64,000 bases of DNA from Cladobotryum mycophilum (taxonomy: Eukaryota; Ascomycota; Sordariomycetes; Hypocreales; Hypocreaceae), in the NCBI GenBank assembly GCA_036429605.1, contig JAVFKD010000004.1:1426001-1490000 (forward strand), written 5' to 3'. The position numbers and the translations under genes were made by a program. Under the pieces are notes generated by a model. The model ran no database searches. It saw only the letters and a program-made list of their open reading frames with translations, and was not told the origin of the DNA. How positions within the stretch are numbered: the first letter of the stretch is position 1; each line of letters begins with the position of its first letter. Below, piece after piece: positions 22,533 through 33,404 of this stretch.

Positions 22533-24828
22533 CTAGTCGATAATAGCATTCGCCAGACTTCTCGCCGCCGGATTGTTCAAGTTGTTCACTTGGCGCACGT
22601 CCGTTCGTTTATACTTGCTCTGCTTCCGTAGCCTCTTTCGCGCCACCATCACCGGCACAGAGCTCTTGGTTACCAGGTAATTCGAAAACGAGCCGAGGAT
22701 TACTCTGCAATACTCGTCAGCACTCAAATCACTCCGCTCTTTGCCCGCAAACCAGACAATACGTACCCCTTCAGTGCACTTCGGCCCCTGCTTCCAATTA
22801 CAACCAGTGTCGGGTTCACCAGATCAATCACCTCCGTCACCAAGTGCTTTGGATTCTTACAGTGTAGCACTTCTACAATCACCCGAACTTGCAGTCTGGT
22901 CTTTCTTAGTAGTCGTAGTACCTTGTCAGTGATGAACTGAACAGCTCTGTGTCGCTCTTGCTCGGCCCTGCTGCTGTCTCCACGATTCAAAGGCGCAGGT
23001 GAGCCGGCAGGTGTGCTACTAGCAGATCCAGAACCTCCCCTGAAGTGAGTTCGCTTGAATTCTGTCACTGGAGTGACTTGGGCCGGTGCAGCTCTGGTAT
23101 TTGAGATGTTATGGATTGCCGCAGCCTGCTCCTTCATTGCTTTTGTTTCGTCTGGTACAGTCAAGCCTTCTCCAGTGATGCCGGTTTCCTCATCCACACA
23201 GTAGATTGCGATTAGGGTATCGCCGTCTCGGAGTACAGTGCCAATGGCCCACTCTAACGCATGTGTGGACTCGTCACTGAGGTCCGTCGCAACAAGGTAC
23301 TTCCTTAACCGATGGTGCTCTTCCTCGGCAGCCTGGAGAATCTTATTATACTCTCCCCGGTAGATGATTCGAATTGCACGATGCGCTTCTGTTGTGTCGA
23401 GAATGTTGGTCATTGAAAATGCCAGTTTCTGAGCTCTCTTGATGTCGTCCATGTCGGCCTCTTCATCAGAGTCTATGACTGAAGGATTCGCCGAGGTTGG
23501 CTCTTGGTCGTAGCTAGTGGCAGGATGGACACCGCCTCTGCCCTTGTTAGCTTTGATAATATCGCCTGATGAGTTTGTAATCTTGATCTCAGGATCCGGA
23601 ATGAGAGAACGGTACTGATACTGGGGCTGTGATAGTGCGATTTGTGAACCTAGGACATAGTCAGTCGTCATATTCATTGCACAATCAAGGGCCTGATGAT
23701 ACGTACGTTCCTCCTCTGCAGCTGCAAGCAAACTCAACGTTTTTCGTTCTCCCTTTTCGGAGCCCGACTTTTGTCCATTTTCGATTGCTTCACTGTCCAA
23801 AGATCTAGGGTCTGTCTTACGCCCTCGGTCCTCGTCATCGGATGAGAATGGTTCATCGTCTTCACTAGAGTCTAGATGTTCGCCATCTGGTCCGAGATAG
23901 TCCTTGATTAATCTGCCCTCTCCAACCTCTTCGGTCCGTTTCCTAAGTGGTAGTTGCGCCAAGCTTCCGCTAGAAAATGCCAGGTTCGCATCTGACAACC
24001 TGCGATAGGCATTGCTCATGTCCACAACCTTACCACCATCCAGCATGAGTGGTGAAAAGGTAGCTGGGGAACGAGACCTACTCCCCCATCGTCGGTTCTG
24101 GGGAGATTTAGACTGGTGGTTATTGTTGTTCAGGCGGTTGCTGACTAGAGGGTTACGGCCACGGTCCTGCGGAAGCTGGAGACCGCTAAGGTCTGCGTTC
24201 TTCAAAGCATCCCTTAGTTGCGCATCATTCGCACTTTGATTTGACTTTGAGGACGAAAACCATTTCGATCTCTGCGGAGCAGCACCGGCGCTAGGAAGGA
24301 TCCCCGAGAATTGATATCCGGCAATTGGGTCATTGCGATTGCTCGACATACGGGGGGCAAATTCAACTCGGGGAAGGCCAGCGTCGGATCTAGAACGGGG
24401 ATGGGGTGCCATTGCTGAGGCTTGCCTGAAAGCAGGCTCAGTACCCATGTGGGGGAGCTCGGAGTCGATCTCCTGCCAGGTCGTGGTGCACTGGAAGAGG
24501 AACCATCAATATCAAGCATGCTCCTAATGGGCGCGGGGGGCGGGGAGGCGGGGCTGTCGATATCCAGCATGCTCCTTATAGGAGCCTGGGTGGTAGGAGG
24601 TGGCCTGCCGGACCTGTTTGGCGAGGGACTGCCTCGACCATCCTCGGCAATATCTACCAGGCTTCGACCTGGAGAACGCGGCGGCGCATATGGCGAGGCT
24701 GAGCGGATGCGTTCTTGCGATGAGTGCGTAGCCTGATTCTTACTTTCAAGCAGTGCTAGCACCTCCTGCCTTTCCATGTCAAGCATGGCATCGATGCTCA
24801 TAGGACGGAATTTGTTGCTTTGCGACAT
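22533..24828 (-). CDS. Universal stress protein (USP) domain protein, with an apparent frameshift
   Basis: This is a large fungal protein ending in a USP domain, a nucleotide-binding alpha/beta fold linked to stress. Exons are 24828-23707, 23649-22767 and 22704-22533. Introns are GTACGT...CCTAG and GTACGT...TGCAG. The USP domain runs from KYLVATDLSDESTHALEWAI to the end. The ATP-binding signature G-2x-G-9x-G(S) is complete (GSRG...ILGS) and is split by the last intron. The N-terminal half is Ser/Pro/Asp-rich and probably disordered, with two copies of PIRSMLDID and related MLDM/MLDI pieces. At 24451-24455 a run of five C (minus strand) breaks the frame. One added C restores phase across all three exons (725 residues), and no intron fits. 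The first intron is 57 nt with no stop, so retention would insert 19 residues. Cellular role unknown. Confidence 0.88.
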
Positions 24829-26455
24829 GATGCCGGTGTTGTGTGTGATGACAGAAATTTAGTAGAAAATCCAGTCAGCAGCGAGACCTAGCGGTCTAAA
24901 AGAGGATTGGTCGTATGTCAAGCCTCTGTCAAGGTCTTTAATATTCGTTCGGTTCGACACCCTGAGGTGCAAGTAACGGTAGGTCGTCGGAAGAATGTGG
25001 GCGTGGGAGGCCGCCGTAGAATCCTAGCGGGGCAGTTTTTGGAAGAGTCGACGGTGTGTCGATTGAGATCGTGGCCAGAAGAGCATTGTTGCATAGACGG
25101 AATAATAGTAGGTGGATCGAGCCCGGCACCGTTTAGATCATGACAGGCGAAGGCGATGCTCGGCAAAAGAAGGGAGTGGGTGAATGGGTGTGGCGTGGTT
25201 CGGTTTGCGTTGCGTTGCTTTGCGTTGCGTCTCTGCGTGCTTGAACGTTTCGTGGCGCGTTTCACTGCCGCAAGAAAAACGAAAAGGTAATCAGGGAACA
25301 GTTGATGGTGGAACTCGGATTCAAGAAGCGGTAATGGCTCGCTGCACGTAATCGCAAGGGGATAGATGGCCCGTCGTGGATCGAGGTTACGGAATGTGTG
25401 GTATGTATAGTAGGTCTAGTTTGGTTGGAGGTGGCATGAAAGTACAAAAGTAGGTATTGATGAGCTGGAGTAACGTTCGAGACGGGGGAGGTTCTTGTGG
25501 GGGGGCTGGTCTCGTCTTCGTTTGGGCGAGGTGAACTTGGGTGACCTGGGCCTGCCAGGGATAGGGAATCTTGGAAAGGAATCAGTGGAGAAGAGGGGTT
25601 CGCACAGGCCAGCGCCACCCACTGAAGCTACGAATTACAGCGGAGTTCCCCAGTGCCACTGCGCTCCAGGGCTCTGTAAACCACTGAACGGATTTTAAGA
25701 TTTTTCCTCTTTAGCACCCGACATCCATTGAGATTCATCCATGGATGGATGGATTGGCCCATGGGTACGGAGTACTAGGTATTGCATATGGCAGCCCCGG
25801 AACGGTACTCCGTAAACATCCATAACTGCAACGGCTTGTTGCTAGTCTGGTGCATCGCCACAGCTTTCCAATGGCCAAGACCCAGACCCCTCATAAGCAC
25901 AGCCCTGTGGATGAAGGATGGATGGATGGATTTCTCCATTTCCATGTCATCTCTATTGCGCACCTTGTGCTCCCACAAACGCTCATAACCTCATAACCTT
26001 AAAGTGGGATCGACCCGAATCGGCTTTAACCCTAGCAGGACTAACAAGGCAAGCAAGGAGGAAGAGGAACTAGCGAATTAAAGGCGTCTCGGTAGTCACA
26101 TGCCCCTCGGAAAGTATGTGTCGGTAAGGTCGTAAGGGTCTGTGAGGGCACCCAGTTGCAAGCACTGGCATGCTATATACTGCGAACTGCTCAATGTGGT
26201 AAGTCAATGTCCGGTGTTGGCGGAACATGGCAAGGAGAATCAGAAGGTTTTACAGCTCGTTTGTATTAGCGAGCTGACATTTGTTTCGTCTCTCGTTTGG
26301 GGGCTATTTTTTTTTTTTTTTTTTGCTTCAAGCTCTTACTGTGACTTACACGACGATCTGCCGAAGCGTATTGTAGTCGTCAGCTAGATAGTTTTCTAAT
26401 ATACAGAATTTTGTTTTTGTTTTTGTTTTTTTTGCTCCGTAATTATGTTCTACGC
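24829..26455. other. Intergenic region with GGAT microsatellites
   Basis: Upstream DNA of the USP gene and downstream DNA of RSM7. GGAT repeats lie at 25739-25754 and 25916-25932, a pair of oppositely oriented TACGGAGTA motifs at 25765-25814, and T runs at 26308-26325. No coding sequence is recognised. Confidence 0.5.
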
Positions 26456-27637
26456 TCATTTCTTCTTCTTGAGCTTCAGCTTCTTTGTAACATTGGCTCT
26501 GGCCGCTGTACCAAGTTTGTGCACTAGCTTTCTCTTCTCCCACACACTAGACCGCCCTTCCACAACAGCAATGATCTCTTCGGCTATCCGGTGGCCGAAT
26601 TGGGATCGCCCGCTTCCCTTTGATGGCTTCTTTACTACGACATCCAGGATCCATTGGAATGCTATCCGTCGACGTTGTCTAACAGCCAGTGGCACAGGCA
26701 TTTCGAGCGCACGGCCACCTCCTCCAGCACCGGCAATATTCCTGACCTTGAGTAGTGGCGCAACTGAATCGATCGCAATCGTAATGTAGAGAACAGGATT
26801 CAAAGGAAGATGCGAGGCCGGAGGAGTGCCTGGCAAAAGAGGGAACTTGGGGCTGTAAATCGGAGCAGGTGCAGTTCGCAAAAAGTTCATTACATATGCC
26901 ATGTTCTAGACAGTAGTTGTCAGTGATTTGATGGCTCTAAATCGAGAGTGACATGTTACATACTCTTTGCGCAGCGCTCAGCTTGCCATGTCGCATGAGA
27001 AGTCTAGTGATTTGCTCCAAGACAGGATGGTATCGCTTTTTCAAGTTGAAGCCCTCGGGATATGGCTTCGTCGGGAGACCAAACTTATGACCAAGGTTCT
27101 GGAGCTCTCCACCGGTTGGTGTGATTGATTGTGGCTCCTCGGCAGCCTCTGCTTTGGCTACCAGAGCCTCTGCCTCTTCTGGAGGAGGGATTGCTCCCTG
27201 GCGATATAAAGCCTCCTCTTGCGCAGCAGTCAGACCGCCCTCCCTCTCACTCGTCACAGGGCGACCGCCGTAAAGGATTTGCTCAAGAGTTGCGTCATCC
27301 AGGGCATCGATATGAGATTCCTCAAAGGAAACGCCGGCCTATTTTTCTCTCGATGAGCAATGTTTAAGCTGGGATGGAGGGGCTCATCATTTACCTCCAC
27401 ACTCCCTTCCTGAGACGATTGTTCCACAGACTTCGAGGCCTCATCTCCGTTATCGACCTCCTTTGAACCCAATGGCTCCGGATTTATTGTATTCGGGGGT
27501 TTGCTGCTCGCATCGTCCGCGTAGAGACGTATTGTCGATGTTGTCGTTGGTCGAAAGAATCCAGTCCTGACGGGGATGGGCTGCGACCGTATCGCAAGAG
27601 CCCTACATGCTCCCCACAACCGTAATCTTGGAGACAT
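26456..27637 (-). CDS. RSM7: Mitochondrial small ribosomal subunit protein uS7m
   Basis: uS7m is a primary 16S-type rRNA binding protein of the mitochondrial small subunit head. Exons are 27637-27395, 27320-26964 and 26905-26456, with introns GTAAAT...TTGAG and GTATGT...TCTAG. All are phase 0, giving 349 residues. The start at MSPRLRLWGACRALAIRSQP gives a typical Arg-rich mitochondrial presequence; a longer in-frame Met at 27718 does not. The uS7 core is clear: QITRLLMRHGKLSAAQRNMA after splicing, then GGGGRALEMPVPLAVRQRRR and a basic C-terminal tail (KKLKLKKKK). The region ATLEQILYGGRPVTSEREGG upstream of the core matches fungal uS7m extensions as I know them. The first acceptor (TTTGAG) is weaker than usual, but phase supports it. 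Confidence 0.93.
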
Positions 27638-28561
27638 GACAGTGCTCCGCTTGCCAAAAGGGCTTCTGAAGCGCAATTCCTCAATCTCGTGGTCAACTGG
27701 ATTTCCTATTTGCGACAAAAATTACGGCTACCGGAGCTGCCCACATTGTCCGGAATAACCTCGTTCCGAGTCGCAGCCTTGAGAACCTAACAACATGGTT
27801 ACGTAAGCCATCGTCATCCAGCTTCAATTAAAGCTTCCAGGTTGGAAACTGATGTGATGAGGATAATAAACCATGTTCGTACGATGGTACCACAACATGG
27901 CTTATTCAGACGGTTTTCATCCTACATCGTTCAAATGCACCTTGAATCTCATGGTATATGCTTGTTAAGTCATCGCTACCTTGCTTACATCCAGCATTGA
28001 ATCTCACATGTATCAGCCCAGAGTTTTCCACAATGAGGATTGATTTGAAGAGATTATTAACATTTAGCCACCAAATTGTGCGCCAAATCAATTGTTCCAC
28101 CAATCTTGTATCGTCACGACCGTCTCCCTTGATGACCCAATTGACTCCCAGTCCTGAAACCAAAAAATAAAACACCGAATGACAAACCGCCCAGAGATAC
28201 CCAGGATGCAATCAATCGTCATCGTCAGACCTCACGAGGTGACCAAAAGCGCGGATATCCCACTCCTACTCCACCGCGTTGTGCGCCATGATACTGATGA
28301 GATCGCAGCCGCTCCAAGAGCCTGAGGGGTTTGGCGAAATGAAGTGGAGATAAAATCCTTTACTAGAACTCCCAGTGATGAACGAAAAGGAAAAGATTGC
28401 GCCGCTGCCTGTGACCTCTTTTCCAGTCCCAAGACAAAATGCTCCCGTCGCCTTCCAAAAAAAACTCCGGATATGAATAAACCGCACAAATACACGGGTG
28501 TGGTTGAGCCGTCGGGCATGGTGTTCAAAGGAACTCGTGCCAAGAAACCGAGAAAGTTGAT
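27638..28561. other. Intergenic region between RSM7 and the dsRBD gene
   Basis: Upstream DNA of RSM7 and the 3' flank of the small dsRBD gene. Open frames on both strands near 27906-28211 and 28266-28601 match nothing I recognise and have no supporting splice structure. Confidence 0.45.
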
Positions 28562-28963
28562 TCACCAGCTGGTTCCCATGCTCAGCCAATTGATGGCGCA
28601 TTCGGCGGCATCCTCTCTGGCGTTATTGAGATTCTTGCCATCATACCAATATCGCGCTGTATGTGTTTGGCCACGAACAACGACTCGGCTCGACCAAGCT
28701 GTGCGACCGCCTAATCAACGAGAATTAGTAAATCTGTATGAGCGAAACGGCGGGCAGGCGTGTCTTACCGCGACGATCTGACACAATCTGGAATTGCGGA
28801 GCGGCAAGTTGATAATCGCGGCAGTAATCTAGAAGAACGCATTAGACTTAGGTTGCCCATTACGACCCATATGGGAGAGAAGCAACATACCCTCAAGCCG
28901 TTCTTGCCATGAGTTACCAGTGGTGGAGCTGCTGTGAGTCGACGAAGAAGAGGAAGTCATCAT
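28562..28963 (-). CDS. Small double-stranded-RNA-binding-domain (DSRM) protein, 93 residues
   Basis: This three-exon gene is hidden because each exon is short: 28963-28891 (73 nt), 28828-28769 (60 nt) and 28710-28562 (149 nt). Introns are GTATGT...TTCTAG and GTAAGA...GATTAG; phases agree (282 nt). After a Ser/Thr-rich N-terminus the protein is essentially one dsRBM. Helix 1 is SWQERLEDYCRDY, the first strand is PQFQIVSDRRGG, followed by RTAWSSRVVVRG and HTARYWYDG, and helix 2 is NNAREDAAECAINWL. The KKxAK motif that contacts RNA in canonical dsRBMs is replaced by NLNNAREDAAE, so RNA binding may be weak or altered. I know no function for the family. Two adjacent Met codons offer starts at 28963 and 28960. 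Confidence 0.85.
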
Positions 28964-29784
28964 GTTGGCGTTGTGTGTTGCGGTGGTATGTGTATGTATG
29001 AAGAAGGTAGATGGAGGATAGAGGCGCCACACGGGACTGTCCGATGATAATATATCTCGTTGGCTAGTTGTCTTTGGCTCCCGAGATGTGCGTCTGTTGG
29101 CAGCGACGTGGGATGGCCTATATTATAGTAATAATAATGGGCAGATCGGGTGACTCGAGAGAGGTTGCAATGAGGATAGGCCTTCCAGGGGTGGGCAGGA
29201 GAAACGGCGTGGGCGGGGGGCTTGTGTCGACTTATGACAACCGGGGTGTTCTTCTGGAGAAGGTGTTTGGCTGGTGGTCCAGAAGAGAGACAGACCGGAT
29301 GTCTTATATCGTCGCGGAGGAGTCGGACTGCTACCGGGGGTGGTAGTGGGAAGGGAACAGGTGAACACGAACAAACGAGCGAGCGAGAGACAGGTCTTAG
29401 GGGAGCCACCCAGCAGGATGGACAAAGTAGCAAGGTGTGATGTGGCAGACGGAGAGAGCTTTGTGCTACTGCGGGTGGGAATGCAAGCAAGCAGGCTTTT
29501 GTTTTTTTCAACCCAAAGAATAAGTGTAGATGTGTTTGTGTATGTACAACCAAGCAAGTCTTAGGTTGGTCCAGTTGCAGACTGAGAGGGAGGTGCGGGT
29601 TGACAAGGACTGTTAAGGCGGCAGACTGCATATAATGACGGATGAACGAGATGAATGAACGGGATCAATGTATAAGAGAGAGAAATGGTCTATTAACAAG
29701 ATACGGAGAGAGACACGGGGGGACAAAAGGGGAGGTGAGCTTGAAAGAAACGAGGCAGCAAAGCAAAAAAAAAAAAAAAAAGAT

Positions 29785-29806
29785 GAAATAAAATAAAATA
29801 AAATAA
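29785..29806. repeat. AAAAT microsatellite
   Basis: Four AAAAT/ATAAA units follow an A run at 29765-29781. Confidence 0.7.
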
Positions 29807-31018
29807 TGAGATCCATACACATACGCTATGCAACAAAAGCCCTACCTGTGCTTTGGTGCTCATGGCACGGAGAGGTTACGAGACAACGACTAGCATGGGG
29901 AAAAAACGGCGATGAATGGAGCCAAAAAAGAAGCAACCTTGCAATTGTTGGAGGTGGATCATGGAATTGGGTCGTAGTTAATTTGACCAGGGCTGGGGGT
30001 GGTGAGAGTGGGAGTGTGAGTGAGAAAAAAGAGTCGTGTGAAGTTGTTTCTTTTTCCTCTCAACTCTCCCCTTGCAATTGAGGTTCGAGATTGGGGGAGG
30101 AGGGGGTGTGTGAGATGGATGGAGAATAATTGGTAATTGGGGGGTGGGAGGGGGCGGATCAGCGATCATTGATGAGTGACACTGATGAATCTCTTTTTTC
30201 CCCCTTCTTTCTTTTCTTTCCAGCTAATAACTGCTGTGTGCTTTGTAGCAACAAAAGATTGTATTACATACACAAAGGTGTTTCTGTTAAATCGACGACA
30301 CCAAAAGGGAACAAAGGCGTTTTGCAACCGCACACAGCCATTAGAAATGGTATTCATGATGTGCTGAGGACGGGGGTTATGCCAAGACAGCCACCTTTTC
30401 ACTGGGAACTGCAGAGTGTGATGATACCTGCATCCGCATTGGTTGTAGGTGTGACAACGGTAAGTGGGAAAAGGTGGTGGTGCTGATGATGACAATCTGC
30501 CTTGGTTGGATGGACCAGATCTCAATCTGGAGAAATACATCCATCCCCGTACCTACAGCGCAGCAAACGCGGGTCAATTGCCGGTTCCCGCATCTCCCAA
30601 GACTGGACTGGACTGGCCTGGTCTAGACGCTATGTTGTCTGTGTCTGAGGCAGAAACTGCAGCGGCGTTTTTCTGCTTGATTGACTTGAGCCTCTGGCCG
30701 ACGATTCAAGGGTGAGGAGGCTACGGACAGACACGCGGTCCAGACAGACATCCATTCCTCATACAATTAGAGGCGTTCCCATTGTGGTTCCATGAACATG
30801 CAGCCCGAGGGTCCCACACGTACATACATTGTGCATACAGTTGATACATCGCAACGCATGCAGGACCCTTTTAGGCCACGATACAAGGTGCGAATGAAGT
30901 GAGACTGGCAACTACAGAAACGCTGTAGCTTGGTACACGACAGTCGTTCAGAGGATGGATTGACTTGGCATTGGCATTCGTTGATCACAGGTGGCAACAA
31001 CAGCGTTGTCGAACATTG

Positions 31019-31040
31019 CATACATACATACATACATACC
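31019..31040. repeat. CATA microsatellite
   Basis: Five tandem CATA units. Confidence 0.75.
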
Positions 31041-31581
31041 TACTTGTGGATTGACTGTTTACCAGCCCTTGCCGAGTGCCAGGGATGCAATGCCCTTACC
31101 CATGGATGCACGGGCATCAACCCGGGGAAATGGACACGCACGCAGTGGTTAATCATGGCAAGCTCCTCCAACAGGCAGGGCAAGGCAGGAGAGGACCGGA
31201 CAGGGCAGGGCAGGGCAATTAATTAAGAGATTGATTGGGACTGCTGTTGGGTTCACAACCAAGTGTGTTGCGGACAATTATTACTGGTAATTAGACAATG
31301 CCGTTGTGCATTGGATTAGATTGATTGACGTGCTGTCTCCATCCAGGATCCATCCAGGCTCCATCTAAACGTGCTGCCAACGAGGCGATCCTTGACATCT
31401 GCGGCGGGTCCGCTCAGCCCGTTCTTTTCCCCATTGACCATACGGTTTCTACCCCCGGGCCAGTCAATTCCCTGCTGCTACATATTACAAGTAATAGTGA
31501 GGATGCGTTGTCTCGACAATTGTCGCCCTCGGCGTGCGGTGCGGCGGCGCCTCTTTGGTGACAAGGTGACAAGACAGACAG

Positions 31582-31612
31582 CATGACATGACATGACATG
31601 AACATGAACATG
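31582..31612. repeat. CATGA/CATGAA tandem repeat
   Basis: Four CATGA units followed by two CATGAA units. Confidence 0.75.
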
Positions 31613-33373
31613 CCCTTTTCTCTCTCTCTTTTTCAGGGCCCAGCACCCAGCACCCCAAGGAGATGACACGCCAGACAGACCCAAAAAAGCGAGGCTACCT
31701 ACCTTGCCCTGCCTGAAGGAGAAATCTCAGCCCAACACGGGCATTTGGAGGAGGGGACCGAAGAGTATTACATTTTGATGGAGCGCGCTACGGTAGGGTT
31801 AATGCGGGCGGGAAAGCAGCCAGTGGGAAGCGTCCCCTTTTGACACTTGGAACGGCGAATAGACAAATAGGATAGGGTTACGGGCGTATTAGCCGTTGTG
31901 TACGAGTAAGTTGGGCTACACCAACGGAGCAAGCGAGCAAAAAAGAGGAGATTTGCAATGGGAATAGGAATGCGAATGGATGGGAAACCATGGTTGGGTT
32001 CCCGCGTCTTTCCTCCCTCCCTCATTCACTCACCTCTCAAGGGGGGGGGGGTTTCAATCAGTTAGTCAGTCACCTTCAAGTCAAGGTCTGCTTGATAGAC
32101 TTTTCGACGCGCGCAGTTCGTCTTACACTAGCAGGGGCGAGTAAACACACGGCTGAAGATGACGAAACGGGAACGGGAAATCACAAGTTGAAACGGAATT
32201 GGAAAAGATCCGATATGATTGCTGTTATTATTGTTGCTACAAGTACATGCACGGAGTACTACTACAAGTGCAAACTGCCGAGAGGGGGGGGGGCTGAACA
32301 CATTTACAACTTCCTCCTGCTACTTAGGCTTGCTGTTTCCGTCAGGCGGACGGAAGAGAACGGGCGCGGCTCATAATTACGGATGTGAATAGCGCCGGTT
32401 GTTGGTGTGTGAATGCTCCTCAAAACGCGGCCAGGGTTTGTTGACGGGAAGGGAAACGAAAGGAAAAGAAAGAGAAGGAGGAGGAAAGGAAAGAGAGAGA
32501 AAAAAGGGGGTGCGGATCGGGCATCAGAGCGGGTCAAAGGTCCAAGAGGCGGCGGAGGCAATCATGGATCGCTTTGGTTGCAAGGATGGGATGATGAATG
32601 GGGTGAGGAAGAAAAAGCTTGGATGTGTGTGTACGTACATGTAGTACCGCCTTTCTCGCTTCTATTGTCGTTTATGATGGAATCCAGATTTTCGGTAAAG
32701 GAAACAAAAAAGAAGCTCAATGCTATTTTCTTTTTTTTTTCTTTCCTTTTTTGGGGGGTTGAGGATCCAACACGCGCTGAATACCTGCTCATTTCTCTTG
32801 GCGCCGTTGAAATCATGGTGGTGATGAAAATCCTCATAAACCTGGTTTCGGCAGACAATATTTTTTCGAGGTACCCGACTGGACTCCTTGCACGCCTCAC
32901 GTGTCTTGGCTCTGACCTTGGGAAGGGGGGACAAACCGCCTATCGATTAGAGGTTTGATCGCTAACATGCGCCCAAGTCAGTGCCCATTTAGTGGTATGC
33001 ATGCTCTAAGGCCGCTATAATTTTTCTCAAGGTCGGGTGTGCAAAGTACGAAAGGGACGCTTGGGAAGGAGGTACCTAACTAGGTGGTTGCATCGCTATT
33101 TCCAATGGACCGAGAAGCCAACCTAGACGAAGAGGAAGAAGAAGAAAAATTGTCAGACATAGCTTCAAACTCTTTTCCTCCTCCCATCTCAACTCCAATA
33201 AACACACCAATATCTCGATATCCAACCTGTACCGCCGCTACGGCGATCTGGCTTACACCCCCACCGAGTCAAGCCACCTTAGATAGCGCCCGTTCCAAGC
33301 ACCGGCCGTCCTCAAACCGGCCTCATGATCTCATCTGCGAGCTCGTCCAGTCATTCTAGTCTCTTCTTAACCT

Positions 33374-33404
33374 AGACCAAGACCAGGACCAAGACCAAGA
33401 CCAA
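33374..33404. repeat. AGACCA hexamer tandem repeat
   Basis: Five units of AGACCA with one variant. It does not resemble the TTAGGG telomere repeat. Confidence 0.7.
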
